Positions 30,978-41,733 of a stretch of 64,000 nt of DNA are shown here, piece after piece (within the stretch, counting starts at the first letter, position 1; each line of letters starts with the position of its first letter). Source of the stretch: Celerinatantimonas diazotrophica (GTDB taxonomy: Bacteria; Pseudomonadota; Gammaproteobacteria; Enterobacterales; Celerinatantimonadaceae); contig NZ_SMGD01000019.1 in NCBI RefSeq assembly GCF_004339545.1, positions 62,001 through 126,000 of the forward strand, written 5' to 3'. The translations under genes were made by a program, and so were the position numbers. The notes under the pieces were generated by a model. That model made no database searches. It saw only the letters and a program-made list of their open reading frames with translations, and was not told the origin of the DNA.

Positions 30978-31085
30978 TCCTTAATGGTAAGCCCCAATTT
31001 TGACGAATTAATCTTATCGACTCAAGTCATTCCACCACTTTATGCAAGTCGTTATAATGTGCCTTTGATCAGAGGCAAAGAATAA

Positions 31086-32395
<1,310 letters not shown>

Positions 32396-32471
32396 TTTAT
32401 GATAACGGCGATTTTACAACAGCCCGTATGATAGCAGATTGTTCATAATCTGCACGTCGTAGCTATCGCCT

Positions 32472-32957
32472 TTATGGCGAGTCACTAAACAGTGCCTGAT
32501 AGGTCACTTGATCCAGTTTTAATAACTTACCCTGCCAATTGGTCAGAAAATACTGTTTTCCTTTGCGAAATAAAGTTAACTGAATTGGCTCACTGCGATG
32601 GGCAACAAAAATCTGAATCGACTGGCCCGCCACCCCTGCCCCAATCGGCTTTTTCCATTCATGCAGACGCACATGGAGCCACGCATCGACCGTCACCACC
32701 GGACGAGATGCGGCTGGAGAGCTTTGCCAGCCAGTGCCAACGCGTTGAATGGTGCGATCAGGCAAATCAATCTCTAGCACGGTGGCACCGGGGGGTAATA
32801 ATGACAGCCCAGAGACAGCCTGAGGGCCTTGCTGAGTGTCTTGCGCCTGTTTTTGACTATTGTGCTCAAGTTTCTCTCCGGTCAGGCGAAAAATTAAAAT
32901 CATCGCTAACACGACGAAAATTAAGACATTATTCCACCCTCGCCGACCTAAGCGCAT
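32472..32957 (-). CDS. Conserved single-pass membrane protein of unknown function
   Basis: A 161-residue protein with a basic N-terminus, one membrane segment (about 9-24, WNNVLIFVVLAMILIFRL) and a periplasmic part of about 130 residues rich in short beta-strands. No catalytic motif is visible. It lies 76 nt upstream of mutM on the same strand and may be co-transcribed with it. I do not recognise the family. Confidence 0.75.
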   Translation of the reverse strand: MRLGRRGWNNVLIFVVLAMILIFRLTGEKLEHNSQKQAQDTQQGPQAVSGLSLLPPGATVLEIDLPDRTIQRVGTGWQSSPAASRPVVTVDAWLHVRLHEWKKPIGAGVAGQSIQIFVAHRSEPIQLTLFRKGKQYFLTNWQGKLLKLDQVTYQALFSDSP

Positions 32958-33002
32958 ATCAACCCCTTTCTCATATCCGTTGCTTGAAAATCAAACTCAT
33001 CG

Positions 33003-33267
33003 CTAGGGACTGTTGACCTTTTGTGATTAGTTTTGCAGAAATCTGAGAGGGATTTAGGCAAGGCAAACGTTGTGCCGTTATTCTCCACAAAGAACGTTTA
33101 ACGCTGGATAAATTCCTCTCAGATACTGCCCTTGGGGTTCATTTAAACGCATCCTGAACTTTGTTGCCCCCTGCTTGCTTAACTCATTAAGCGACGCAGG
33201 GGGCGCCGCGTTCAAAATACGTTTAATTTGAACAAAATTCAACCACCAAAGATCAACAGTCCCTAGG
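33003..33267. mobile_element. MITE-like element with 20-bp terminal inverted repeats
   Basis: The ends are inverted copies of CTAGGGACTGTTGATCTTTG (left end 33003-33023 with one change and one extra T; right end 33248-33267). The interior has no gene but is strongly folded: GTTCATTTAAACG pairs with CGTTTAATTTGAAC, and GCCCCCTGC with GCAGGGGGC. Size 265 bp, terminal repeats and lack of coding capacity fit a non-autonomous transposable element. The transposase that would move it is not in this window. Confidence 0.65.
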
Positions 33268-33415
33268 TGCTATTCACCTTTTGAGTTCATTTAAACGCAC
33301 CCTGAGCTTTATTGCCCCCCGCATGCTGCACTCATTTAAGCTGCACAGACTACGCTGGGTTCAAAACGCGTTTAACTTAAACCAAATTTACCCCAAAAGG
33401 ATCCCCTAATGTAGG
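33268..33415. repeat. Second, degenerate copy of the inner part of the MITE-like element
   Basis: This stretch repeats the inner segment 33136-33267 in direct orientation: GTTCATTTAAACGCA, CCTGA.CTTT.TTGCCCCC, CTCATT.AAGC, GTTCAAAA.CG and the closing ACCAAA-like part appear in the same order with point differences. The long GC palindrome has decayed here. Together with the first copy it fills almost the whole gap between 32958 and the rpmG terminator. Confidence 0.6.
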
Positions 33416-33510
33416 GAAGTATAACGAGGGTTTGAAAGAAATACCTCACCAGGCTTCTGATTTACAACCTTTGCTCTTAAGCAATTAACGGTGAGAAATA
33501 AATTTTAGGC

Positions 33511-33539
33511 AAAAAAAACCCGAGAATAAATCTCGGGCT
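33511..33539 (-). terminator. Terminator of the rpmB-rpmG operon
   Basis: On the minus strand the stem CCCGAGA with TCTCGGG and loop TTTAT is followed by a run of eight U. It lies 19 nt after the rpmG stop. Confidence 0.92.
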
Positions 33540-33557
33540 TTCAAAGAAGTTAATCAA

Positions 33558-33728
33558 TTACTTGATTTTGCCTTCTTTGTAGACAACGTGTTTGCGAACA
33601 ACGGGATCGTATTTTTTGATCTCCATTTTTTCAGGCATATTGCGTTTGTTTTTATCAGTCGTATAGAAATGACCTGTACCAGCTGAAGAATTCAAACGAA
33701 TTTTTTCACGTGCACCTTTCTTAGCCAT
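33558..33728 (-). CDS. rpmG: 50S ribosomal protein L33
   Basis: A 56-residue basic protein starting [20 protein letters not shown], which is L33 of the zinc-free type (no CxxC pairs). AAGGAGC lies 6 nt upstream of the ATG. It follows rpmB by 12 nt as in other gammaproteobacteria. Confidence 0.97.
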   Translation of the reverse strand: MAKKGAREKIRLNSSAGTGHFYTTDKNKRNMPEKMEIKKYDPVVRKHVVYKEGKIK

Positions 33729-33740
33729 GATTTAAGCTCC

Positions 33741-33977
33741 TTAAACGTTTTCGCCACGACTACGGATATCAGCTAATACAGCGTCGATACCTTTTTTGTC
33801 GATGATCCGCATTCCTTTGGTAGAAACGCGTAGTTTAACAAAACGTTTCTCGCTTTCGACCCAGAAACGATGTGATTGCAAATTAGGCAAAAAACGGCGA
33901 CGAGTGCGGTTTTTTGCATGTGATACGTTGTTACCAACGGCTGGTTTTTTACCAGTAACTTGGCATACTTTAGACAT
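33741..33977 (-). CDS. rpmB: 50S ribosomal protein L28
   Basis: A 78-residue protein starting [20 protein letters not shown], the standard L28 start, with TTGGAGAG 7 nt upstream. A longer frame to 34088 has no conserved residues. It is the first gene of the rpmB-rpmG pair. Confidence 0.97.
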   Translation of the reverse strand: MSKVCQVTGKKPAVGNNVSHAKNRTRRRFLPNLQSHRFWVESEKRFVKLRVSTKGMRIIDKKGIDAVLADIRSRGENV

Positions 33978-34119
33978 GTCAGTCTCTCCAAAAATTACTT
34001 CTGCTCGAGCATCTGTTTGCCCCGTGAGGCCGTCGCCCGGGACGACAGAAAGGCCGCATTTTATACAGCAAAACACACGCAATATCAACTAAAATATCAC
34101 ATTATGCTGGATTTTTAAG

Positions 34120-34794
34120 CTAAATCCACCCTCGCTGCGCAAACGAGACGATTTGCCCACATCCAACAACGATATGGTCCAAAACTCGGACATCGATCAA
34201 ATTAAGTGCTTCAATCAACTTATCGGTAATAGCCCGATCCGCATGACTGGGCTCAGCGACCCCCGATGGATGATTATGCGCCAATATCACGGCTGCGGCA
34301 TTGTGCTCCAATACCTGTTGAACCACAACCCGCGGATAAACACTCGCCGCATCGATGGTTCCAAAGAAAATCGGCGCGAATTGTAACACTCGATGCTGAT
34401 TATCCAAAAGCAATAATGCAAATACCTCACGGTTAAATCCACAAAGTTCACTTTGAAGGTACTCAAATACCTGCTCAGGGTTACTCATTGAGTCTTTGAT
34501 TGTTAACTCTGAGCGTAAAAATCTACGACTCATTTCAAGGGCCGCCTGTAACTGACTATATTTGGCGCTACCCACACCATGGTGGGCACAAAAGGCCAAC
34601 TCACTGGCCCCAAGCAACGCTGGCAGCGACCCAAAGTCATTTAATAATTCCCGGGCCAATCCAACCGCATCGGTTCCTTGGTATCCTGTGCGTAAAAAAA
34701 TTGCCAGCAATTCGGCATCGGATAAGGCTTTAGCACCTTTTTCAAGTAATTTTTCACGTGGCCGCTCTGTCACGGGCCACTGCGAGATCGCCAT
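34120..34794 (-). CDS. radC: RadC family JAB/MPN-domain protein
   Basis: A 224-residue protein with an N-terminal helix-hairpin-helix part (about 1-90) and a C-terminal JAB domain with the zinc motif [15 protein letters not shown] preceded by the Glu-bearing strand. AAGGA lies 7 nt upstream of the ATG. RadC is conserved here between rpmB and coaBC; its function remains unclear and the repair role first assigned is doubtful. Confidence 0.95.
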   Translation of the reverse strand: MAISQWPVTERPREKLLEKGAKALSDAELLAIFLRTGYQGTDAVGLARELLNDFGSLPALLGASELAFCAHHGVGSAKYSQLQAALEMSRRFLRSELTIKDSMSNPEQVFEYLQSELCGFNREVFALLLLDNQHRVLQFAPIFFGTIDAASVYPRVVVQQVLEHNAAAVILAHNHPSGVAEPSHADRAITDKLIEALNLIDVRVLDHIVVGCGQIVSFAQRGWI

Positions 34795-34970
34795 GGTTGG
34801 GATCCTTAGATAGCTTTATATTAATAAATATATCAATAAATATAAATTCCCAATTTGTCAATGACATGCTGCCCGATCGCCAACATGAAACCAATAAAAT
34901 GAATCGTCTTAGCACTGGAGTAACACTGTGTTTTTTAAAATTTATGGTACAGTAAAACTAGTTTTTAACT

Positions 34971-36191
34971 ATGGCTGAACTCCCCGTGTTAGAAGGAAAA
35001 CAGATACTCATCGCAGGCAGTGGCGGAATTGCTGCCTATAAACTTCCCGAGCTAGTTCGGGCGTTTGTCAAACAAGGCGCAAGTGTGCGAGTAGCGCTCA
35101 CCGAACATGCCAGTCACTTTGTCTCGCCGATGGCTTTGCAGGCAGTGAGTGGCTATCCCGTGGCGCAAGCATTAATGGACCCACACGCAGAACTGTCGAT
35201 GAGCCACATTGAACTGGCCAAATGGGCCGATGTCGTGCTGGTCGCACCCGCAACGGCAAATTGCATCGCCAAACTTGCCCACGGCATTGCCGATGATTTA
35301 GTAAGCACCCTATTGCTGGCCACACCCTCTCCCATTGCCATTGCGCCCGCGATGAATCAGCAGATGTATCGCGCCGCAGCGACCACCGAGAATTTAGCGA
35401 TCTTAAAAAAACGCGGAGTTTGGCAACTCGGCCCGGCAGCGGGTGAGCAAGCTTGCGGTGATGTTGGCCCCGGTCGGATGCTGCAGCCCGAAGAGCTCGT
35501 TTTAGGCGTGATTGAACACTTAAAACCACAGTCGACGCCATTAACTGGCAAACGAGTTACCATTACCGCCGGTCCAACTCAAGAAGCCATTGATCCAGTG
35601 CGTTATATCAGCAACTACAGCTCCGGGAAAATGGGCTATGCGCTGGCCAGAGCGGCACGCAATGCAGGTGCGGACGTGACCCTTATCAGTGGTCCAGTTA
35701 GCCTAGCAACCCCTCAAGGATGCCAGCGGATTGATGTTAAAAGTGCCCGCCAGATGCATCAAACAGCACTCGAGGTCGCCACGCGCAGCGATATTTTTAT
35801 CGCTTGTGCGGCAGTAGCAGATTATCGGGTCGGTGATATTGCTGAGCAAAAGATCAAAAAAAGCAATGAACAAATGCAGCTGACGTTAGTTCGTAACCCT
35901 GATATAGTCGCCGCTGTAGCCAGTTTAGCGCAACGTCCTTTTGTCGTTGGCTTTGCCGCAGAAACCCAAGATGTGGCCCGCTACGCAAAAGATAAAATGC
36001 AACGTAAACATCTAGATATGATTGCCGCTAACAATGTAGCGTCACCCGATAGTGGCTTTAATGTCGATGAAAATGCCCTCCAGGTGTTCTGGGCCGATGG
36101 TGAAAAAACTCTCCCTCGCGCCAGCAAACAGCAGTTGGCAGATCAATTAATTAAACTGATAACGACTCAATACCAGCATGAAACAAATTGA
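34971..36191 (+). CDS. coaBC: Bifunctional phosphopantothenoylcysteine decarboxylase/synthase
   Basis: Two steps of CoA synthesis. The N-terminal CoaC flavoprotein domain (about 1-190) has SGGIAAYK, the active-site His in [11 protein letters not shown] and APAMNQQMY. The C-terminal CoaB domain has [22 protein letters not shown] and NDLVANN-equivalent AANNVAS. Length 406. The ATG at 34971 has no good ribosome site; GTG at 34986, closer to the usual start, is possible. Its end overlaps dut by 14 bp. Confidence 0.95.
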   Translation: MAELPVLEGKQILIAGSGGIAAYKLPELVRAFVKQGASVRVALTEHASHFVSPMALQAVSGYPVAQALMDPHAELSMSHIELAKWADVVLVAPATANCIAKLAHGIADDLVSTLLLATPSPIAIAPAMNQQMYRAAATTENLAILKKRGVWQLGPAAGEQACGDVGPGRMLQPEELVLGVIEHLKPQSTPLTGKRVTITAGPTQEAIDPVRYISNYSSGKMGYALARAARNAGADVTLISGPVSLATPQGCQRIDVKSARQMHQTALEVATRSDIFIACAAVADYRVGDIAEQKIKKSNEQMQLTLVRNPDIVAAVASLAQRPFVVGFAAETQDVARYAKDKMQRKHLDMIAANNVASPDSGFNVDENALQVFWADGEKTLPRASKQQLADQLIKLITTQYQHETN

Positions 36192-36633
36192 ACTGAAAAT
36201 CCTCGACCCACGGGTCGGCCAAGAATTCCCTCTGCCTTCATACGCAACAGCAGGCTCTGCCGGAATGGACCTGCGAGTTTGTCTGGATGAGCCGGTGACC
36301 TTAAAGCCAGGCCAGAGTAAACTGTTGCCAACCGGTCTAGCGATCCATATTAAAGATCCAAACTTAGCCGCTACCATTTTACCGCGCTCCGGCCTTGGTC
36401 ATAAACATGGTTTAGTCCTGGGTAATCTGGTTGGTTTGATCGACTCTGATTATCAAGGCGAGCTAAAAATTTCATTGTGGAATCGCTCCGATGCTCCTTA
36501 CACTATCGAACCGGGAGAGCGTGTTGCCCAACTTGTCATCATGCCTGTTGTTCAAGCGCAATTTGCGCTCGTGGATGACTTTGATGCAAGTGAACGGGGA
36601 ACCGGCGGCTTCGGCCACTCTGGAGTTAAATAA
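36178..36633 (+). CDS. dut: dUTP diphosphatase
   Basis: Trimeric dUTPase of 151 residues that makes dUMP and keeps uracil out of DNA. Motifs in order: [27 protein letters not shown], and the C-terminal arm [11 protein letters not shown] that closes the active site. It starts inside the end of coaBC, a normal arrangement, and is followed by slmA. Confidence 0.97.
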   Translation: MKQIELKILDPRVGQEFPLPSYATAGSAGMDLRVCLDEPVTLKPGQSKLLPTGLAIHIKDPNLAATILPRSGLGHKHGLVLGNLVGLIDSDYQGELKISLWNRSDAPYTIEPGERVAQLVIMPVVQAQFALVDDFDASERGTGGFGHSGVK

Positions 36634-36674
36634 TTTCTTACGTGTCGCGCTAATCAGATAACCAGGAAGTCAGA

Positions 36675-37268
36675 ATGGCGGGTAAAACCAAAACAAATCG
36701 TCGAGAACAGATCCTTCAAGCACTTGCAGTGATGCTGGAAACCAGCCCCGGGAAACGGATCACAACCGCCCGGCTGGCCAGTGAAGTTGGAGTTTCAGAA
36801 GCTGCTCTTTATCGCCATTTTCCAAGTAAGGCGCGCATGTTTGAAGGACTCATCGAATTTATTGAAGATTCGCTGCTCTCGCGCATTAATATCATTCAAA
36901 GCGAAGAAAAAGATACGCTGACCCGTTGTCAGCATGTCTTGCAATTGTTGTTAGGATTTGCCGAGCGCAACCCCGGGATCACTCGACTGCTCAACGGTGA
37001 TGCGCTGCAAGGTGAACATGAACGTTTGCGCACTCGGGTGGATAATCTCTATTCAAAGATTGAATCACAGCTGAAACAAATTCTGCGAGAAAAGCGCATT
37101 CGCGAAGGACATGGATTTAATCTGGATGAAGGCCAGTTAGCGAACTTTTTACTTGCGTATGCTGAAGGCCGTATTGCTCAGTTTGTGCGCAGTAATTTTG
37201 CGTTAAAACCCACTGAGTATTTTGAACTACAATGGCAATTTATCCATCAACAACTTTTACAAAGTTAA
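36675..37268 (+). CDS. slmA: Nucleoid occlusion factor SlmA (TetR family)
   Basis: Binds DNA over the nucleoid and blocks FtsZ assembly there. The 197-residue protein has a TetR helix-turn-helix at about 30-60 ([20 protein letters not shown]) and the C-terminal dimer domain. CCAGGAAG lies 6 nt before the ATG. The place after dut is the conserved one in gammaproteobacteria. Confidence 0.96.
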   Translation: MAGKTKTNRREQILQALAVMLETSPGKRITTARLASEVGVSEAALYRHFPSKARMFEGLIEFIEDSLLSRINIIQSEEKDTLTRCQHVLQLLLGFAERNPGITRLLNGDALQGEHERLRTRVDNLYSKIESQLKQILREKRIREGHGFNLDEGQLANFLLAYAEGRIAQFVRSNFALKPTEYFELQWQFIHQQLLQS

Positions 37269-37327
37269 TCCTCATTCGGATGCTTCATCACTCGGCATCC
37301 GGTCCCGCTACACTTCCAAAAACAATC

Positions 37328-37840
37328 GTAGCCCGGATGCAATGCACTGAAATCCGGGATATTTGTGCACAAATCTATTCGAAGCAACGCAATATCCGGC
37401 TCCTCGCCATCTGCTTCGCTTCTAGCGGGCTACACTTTCAAGAACAAGTAGCCCGGATGGAATGCAATGAAATCCGGAGGATTTGTGCTCAAATCTCTTC
37501 GAAGCAACGCATTATCCGCCTCCCCGCCATCCGCTTCACTTCTAGCGGGCTACACTTTCAAGAACAATCGTAGCCCGGATGGAATGCAATGAAATCCGGG
37601 GGATTTGTGCATAAATCTGCTTAAACTACGCGGCATCAAGATCCCCGCCATTCGCTTCTAGCAGGCTACACTTTCAAAACACTCGTAGCCCGGATGGAAT
37701 GCAATGAAATCCGGGATATTTGTGCATAAATCCGCTTAAGCTACGCGGCATCAAGATCCCCGCCATCCGCTTCGCTTCTAGCGGGCTACAATTCCAAAAC
37801 AATCGTAGCCCGGATGGAATGCAATAAAATCCGGGGCCGG
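37328..37840. repeat. Tandem array of five REP/BIME-like imperfect palindromic units
   Basis: Five units start with GTAGCCCGGATGG (or close) at 37328, 37448, 37570, 37685 and 37805; the first four end with GCGGGCTAC-like sequence at 37433, 37553, 37669 and 37789. Each unit is an imperfect palindrome, since GTAGCCCG and CGGGCTAC are complementary and internal ATCCGG/CCGGAT pairs also match. Units 1-2 share one middle sequence (TTCGAAGCAACGC) and units 3-4 another (CTACGCGGCATCAAG); unit 5 is cut short. Period 114-122 bp. They fill the slmA-mscS gap, and a spurious frame runs through them. Confidence 0.85.
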
Positions 37841-38008
37841 GCAGGCGCTTGTGCGCAATACAAAGCCAACAAGAGTGTAGATATACAGAGATTTCTGGCT
37901 TGAGCTGGCGTCAATTACCTACTAATGAGATCCATGCAAATATAGCGCATGAAACTGATTCTTATGCTAAATTCAAATTTTAGCAATTTTTCTTAAGCAA
38001 GGAACGTT

Positions 38009-38836
38009 ATGGACATTATCAACCATGCTTCAGGCTGGTTTGCAAATAATGAAGAACTGGTATTGCAGTATATTGTCAATGCCGCATCCGCCCTAGTCAT
38101 CATTGTCGTAGGCTTTATCGTTGCTGGCATTATCGCTTCTAGCATCGAAAGGGTCATGAACAAGCGCAAAGTTGATAACACCATTAGCTCATTCACTGGC
38201 TCAATGGTGAAATACTTACTGATTGCTTTTGTTATTATCGCAGCATTATCTCGAGTGGGTGTTCAAACTGCTTCGTTTGTAGCAGTGTTAGGTGCAGCAG
38301 GTTTAGCGATTGGTTTAGCTCTGCAAGGCAGTCTATCTAACTTTGCCGCAGGGGTTTTAATCGTTGGGTTCCGTCCTTTCCGTGCAGGCGATTATGTCGA
38401 AATGGCGGGAACTGCTGGAACGGTAAAATCGGTCCAAATTTTAACAACAACACTCACCACTCCCGATAATAAAGAGGTGATTGTGCCAAACTCCAGTGTT
38501 TTTGGAGGAGCAATCACGAACTATTCGCGTCACGAAAAACGCCGTCTAGACCTTATCATTGGAGTGAGTTACAAAGCAGATTTAAAGCAGACGAAAGCGG
38601 TGATCCAAGCGGTTTTAGACAATGAACCACGTATCTTAAAAGATGAACCTATCACGCTTGGGGTCTTAGAGCTTGCAAATAGTTCAGTAAACTTTGCCGT
38701 TCGTCCATGGGTTAAAACTAGTGACTTCTGGCCAGTTCGCTATGATCTACTTGAAGCGATCAAAAACGCGCTGGATGAAGCCGGAATTGAGATTCCATTC
38801 CCGCAGATGGATGTGCACATCGACCGTAACGCCTAA
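38009..38836 (+). CDS. mscS: Small-conductance mechanosensitive channel MscS
   Basis: Inner-membrane tension-gated channel protecting against hypo-osmotic shock. The 275-residue protein has three membrane segments; TM3 carries the Gly/Ala packing pattern GAAGLAIGLALQGSLSNFAAG. The beta domain follows with FRPFRAGDYVE and VPNSSVFGGAITNYS. Length is close to E. coli MscS (286). AAGGAACGTT precedes the ATG. Confidence 0.96.
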   Translation: MDIINHASGWFANNEELVLQYIVNAASALVIIVVGFIVAGIIASSIERVMNKRKVDNTISSFTGSMVKYLLIAFVIIAALSRVGVQTASFVAVLGAAGLAIGLALQGSLSNFAAGVLIVGFRPFRAGDYVEMAGTAGTVKSVQILTTTLTTPDNKEVIVPNSSVFGGAITNYSRHEKRRLDLIIGVSYKADLKQTKAVIQAVLDNEPRILKDEPITLGVLELANSSVNFAVRPWVKTSDFWPVRYDLLEAIKNALDEAGIEIPFPQMDVHIDRNA

Positions 38837-38852
38837 ACCTTTGCCATATAAT

Positions 38853-38884
38853 AAGCCAGAGCAGGAAACAACGGCTCTGGCTTT
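38853..38884 (+). terminator. Terminator of mscS
   Basis: A 10-bp perfect stem AAGCCAGAGC with GCTCTGGCTT and an 11-nt loop, followed by TTAGTG. It begins 17 nt after the stop. Confidence 0.8.
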
Positions 38885-39439
38885 AGTGTGCTGCAAAGGG
38901 CCAGAACATTGACGTTTTTTACGTCTCTTTGATTCTGCTCCACTGAGTATTGCAACAAAAAAGCGTTTACTTGCTAACCGGGAAAGCAACTCACTGAAGA
39001 TATCACAATACACCTAAAAAAATTGGCCAACGTTTTTTGAACACAGCTTCTGAATAATGTTTATCTAAAAAAACATAATTTATTCAATAGATTACAACCA
39101 AATCTGTCGTTATCTAGATAATTTCTTAACACAGCGTTACACAATTTTAGCTTTCCAAATGTTTAATATGTTAAATGTTAGTTAATAACTTTACGATGAT
39201 TTACACATTTAAACATCTGGTTTTCGTGACAGGCATCACTTTTTATGGTTAAATAACCATACATTGTTACTTGTTTGTTAAAAAACTGTTTTCATATTTG
39301 ATATTTTGTAATATATTTAATTGGAAAGAGCCGCATCCCACCTCACTGACAACATGAGCCTTTGCCAGTATCTGAGACGTCGACCCGCTAACACAGCAAC
39401 GACAAACAGTGTTATTTGATACGAGTTAAGGAGCACGAT
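38885..39439. other. AT-rich intergenic region before the 43-residue micropeptide gene
   Basis: No gene is supported in these 555 bp. The stretch 39050-39330 is very AT-rich with repeated TTAATA/TTAAAT motifs, and looks like a binding region for a nucleoid protein. A 21-codon frame from ATG 39354 has no ribosome site. The promoter of the small gene is probably near 39300-39330 (TTGATATTTTGTAATATAT). Confidence 0.4.
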
Positions 39440-39571
39440 ATGAGACTCATCTTCGAATTTTTTGAGGCGATGGTCATTGCAGCCGTTGGTATTTTCAGCT
39501 TAGAAGCAATTAGTCTTGAATATAACCAACGCAAACTCAATGAACGCAAACAGACAGCTGAAATCAAGTAA
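39440..39571 (+). CDS. Predicted 43-residue single-pass membrane micropeptide
   Basis: The frame starts MRLIFEFFEAMVIAAVGIFS, a hydrophobic segment, and continues with a charged tail LEYNQRKLNERKQTAEIK. A strong ribosome site TTAAGGAG lies 7 nt before the ATG, and a good terminator follows 30 nt after the stop, so this is a complete small transcription unit. The design, one membrane helix with acidic residues at its start plus a basic amphipathic tail, is that of small accessory subunits or regulators of membrane complexes. I do not recognise a family. Confidence 0.68.
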   Translation: MRLIFEFFEAMVIAAVGIFSLEAISLEYNQRKLNERKQTAEIK

Positions 39572-39601
39572 GCTAAGTCAGATTATTATGAAAATAATAC
39601 C

Positions 39602-39632
39602 TTAAAAGGCTCCGTATTCAACGGAGCTTTTC
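39602..39632 (+). terminator. Terminator of the micropeptide gene
   Basis: The stem GCTCCGT with ACGGAGC and a 5-nt loop is flanked by AAAAG and TTTTC, which extend it and give the T run. Confidence 0.82.
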
Positions 39633-40818
39633 TTATTGCCCATCTTGTTGGCTGGCTAATCATGCAGCGCGTTAGCTTTAAGCTATTGCCCAAACGTTTT
39701 CAACATCTAGCATACCTAGTTAAAAACATATTGGCTTTTTAGCTCAGAGCAACGTTCAGTCAGTGAATGGACAGCATCATCAAGCTATCCAACCCACTGC
39801 CAACATTCCTTAGACAAATCATTCAAACACTCAAAAACTATTTTGCACTAAAAGAATTACCTCTAGCGCCTGAACAACGCTATTAGTGACATGGCCATGA
39901 GCAAAAGACTAACCATTTGGACTGACCAGTTATAAAAAAACCTGCGTTCACCCAGTAAATCACTGAGCACATACACAGACCCATCAGCCGAAATGATATC
40001 GCTCCCCGAGTAAAATTGATTTTAACGCTTGCTCAGCGTGAGCTAAGGTGATCAACAATGCTTTGTCATGACCAAATATATCCATATCTAGCGGATCACC
40101 AGACACCGTTGATTGAGTCAACTCAGTAAAAAATCTTCGAATATCGAAACCCAAATACGATAATAACGTGTCTCAAAAATAAATTTTTTCATGCACCATT
40201 ATGGGTTCCTCTCAATAATAATGGAGAGATTCGTTCAATAAATTGCTTTATAATACATATATATAGTCAAATTAAACCCCCTCCGAAATGTTAATCATTT
40301 GTTATTCTTAAACTGATTGTTAAATTTTCTTTTCGTGACAAATTTGCGTAAATGTACTGAAATATAAGCTGTTAGCAAACGAAATGAAGCGAAAATCTAT
40401 AAATAATTATTAAAAATAAAACTTGAAAAGTGTTAACAAGATCTCCATAATAATTGGCAGATACAAATAAAAAGAGTCATGAAGAATTTGCACTATTATG
40501 AAGCAACAAAAAATAGCAGAAAGTAAAAAATCTGAAAGTTGAATTTAAAATAGTGTGACATTTTGATGAAACCATCGTGGAAGCAGTCATAAATGATGGT
40601 TTCTATGTCGTAGCAAATATGTCCTGTATGTCGTAGGTCTTAATCTGACATTTTTCGTCAGTAACACTATTTAATCTTCTTCATTGCACGGTAATCAAAA
40701 TTACTGTGTGGGGTTTTTTGGCCTTAAAACCAAACCCATTCCCCAAAGGGGAGAGATAAAAACGGTGCGTTAGAATTAAGCGATTATGCATAAATTCAAA
40801 CTTATCGAGGAGAGAATT
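39633..40818. other. Long gene-poor leader region upstream of the exported-peptide array
   Basis: No intact gene is seen. On the minus strand around 39995-40125 a protein-like stretch reads GDPLDMDIFGHDKALLITLA and AEQALKSILLGERY and ends at TGA; upstream pieces in other frames suggest a dead gene. 40230-40560 is very AT-rich. A perfect 9-bp hairpin GAAACCATC/GATGGTTTC lies at 40568-40604, and a GGGGTTTT...AAAACC hairpin at about 40706-40735. The last 100 bp before the first peptide ATG must carry the array promoter, which I cannot place with certainty. Confidence 0.45.
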
Positions 40819-40974
40819 ATGAAAAGTAACAAAATGTTAGCCGCTGTTATGGCAACCATGATTGGTCTGTTTAGCGCAAGCGCAATGGCAACCCAGTTTC
40901 TCCCACAGCAGCACCAGGTGCCAGTGAGTCAAGCTGATCATTACAGTATTCAGGATACAGCCGGCGGTCATTAA
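40819..40974 (+). CDS. Exported micropeptide, array copy 1
   Basis: 51 residues. Sec signal peptide at 1-24 (MKSNKMLAAVMATMIGLFSA then SAMA), predicted cut AMA-TQ. The mature peptide has 27 residues, with TQFLPQQHQVPVSQ at its start and DTAGGH at its end; it has no Cys, three His, four or more Gln and a central ADHYS. This copy uses AGGAGAGAATT as its ribosome site. An in-frame ATG at 40786 would add 11 residues and is unlikely because later copies lack it. Family not recognised. Confidence 0.9.
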   Translation: MKSNKMLAAVMATMIGLFSASAMATQFLPQQHQVPVSQADHYSIQDTAGGH

Positions 40975-41046
40975 GTCGCTGAGCTAAAAACTATAAAAAA
41001 TAATTGAAGCCAAATTAATCAATACGATAGAAATCGAGGAAGAATT

Positions 41047-41202
41047 ATGAAAAGTAACAAAATGTTAGCCGCTGTTATGGCAACCATGATTGGTCTGTTT
41101 AGCGCAAGTGCAATGGCAACCCAGTTTCTCCCACAGCAGCACCAGGTGCCAGTGAGCCAAGCTGATCATTACAGTATACAGGATACTGCCGGCGGCCATT
41201 AA
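41047..41202 (+). CDS. Exported micropeptide, array copy 2
   Basis: 51 residues, same protein sequence as copy 1, with silent changes only (for example ATA for Ile44, GGC for Gly50). GAGGAAGAATT precedes the ATG. Confidence 0.9.
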   Translation: MKSNKMLAAVMATMIGLFSASAMATQFLPQQHQVPVSQADHYSIQDTAGGH

Positions 41203-41275
41203 GTCGCTGAGCTAAAAACTATAAAAATATAATTTAAGCCAAATTAATCAATACGATAGAAATCGAGGAAGAATT

Positions 41276-41431
41276 ATGAAAAGTAACAAAATGTTAGCTG
41301 CCGTTATGGCAACCATGATTGGTCTGTTTAGCGCAAGTGCAATGGCTACCCAGTTTCTCCCACAGCAGCACCAGGTGCCAGTAAGCCAAGCTGACCATTA
41401 CAGTATTCAGGATACTGCCGGCGGTCATTAA
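41276..41431 (+). CDS. Exported micropeptide, array copy 3
   Basis: 51 residues, protein identical to copies 1 and 2; silent differences include GTA at Val36 and GAC at Asp40. Same ribosome site and spacer. Confidence 0.9.
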   Translation: MKSNKMLAAVMATMIGLFSASAMATQFLPQQHQVPVSQADHYSIQDTAGGH

Positions 41432-41504
41432 GTCGCCAAGCTAAAAACTATAAAAATATAATTGAAGCCAAATTAATCAATACGATAGAAATCGAGGAAG
41501 AATT

Positions 41505-41660
41505 ATGAAAAGCAACAAAATGTTAGCTGCCGTTATGGCAACCATGATTGGTCTGTTTAGCGCAAGTGCAATGGCTACCCAGTTTCTCCCACAGCAGCAC
41601 CAGGTACCAGTGAGCCAAGCTGACCATTACAGTATTCAGGATACTGCCGGCGGCCATTAA
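41505..41660 (+). CDS. Exported micropeptide, array copy 4
   Basis: 51 residues, protein identical to copies 1-3; GTA at Val34 is its private silent change. Same ribosome site and spacer. Confidence 0.9.
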   Translation: MKSNKMLAAVMATMIGLFSASAMATQFLPQQHQVPVSQADHYSIQDTAGGH

Positions 41661-41733
41661 GTCGCTGAGTTACAAACTATAAAAAAATAATTGAAGCCAA
41701 ATTAATCAATACGATAGAAATCGAGGAAAAATT

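Noticed and set aside
32492-33016. Plus-strand frame of 174 codons opposite the membrane protein downstream of which mutM lies
   Set aside because: It mirrors the minus-strand gene, is rich in Ser/His/Pro/Arg, and lacks hydrophobic pattern and ribosome site.
37232-37573. Open frame of 113 codons through the palindromic repeats after slmA
   Set aside because: It repeats itself with the DNA repeat period and has no ribosome site; it is a by-product of the tandem palindromic units.
39354-39419. 21-codon frame just before the 43-residue micropeptide gene, possible leader peptide
   Set aside because: No ribosome site, and no terminator/antiterminator pair that would make it an attenuator.
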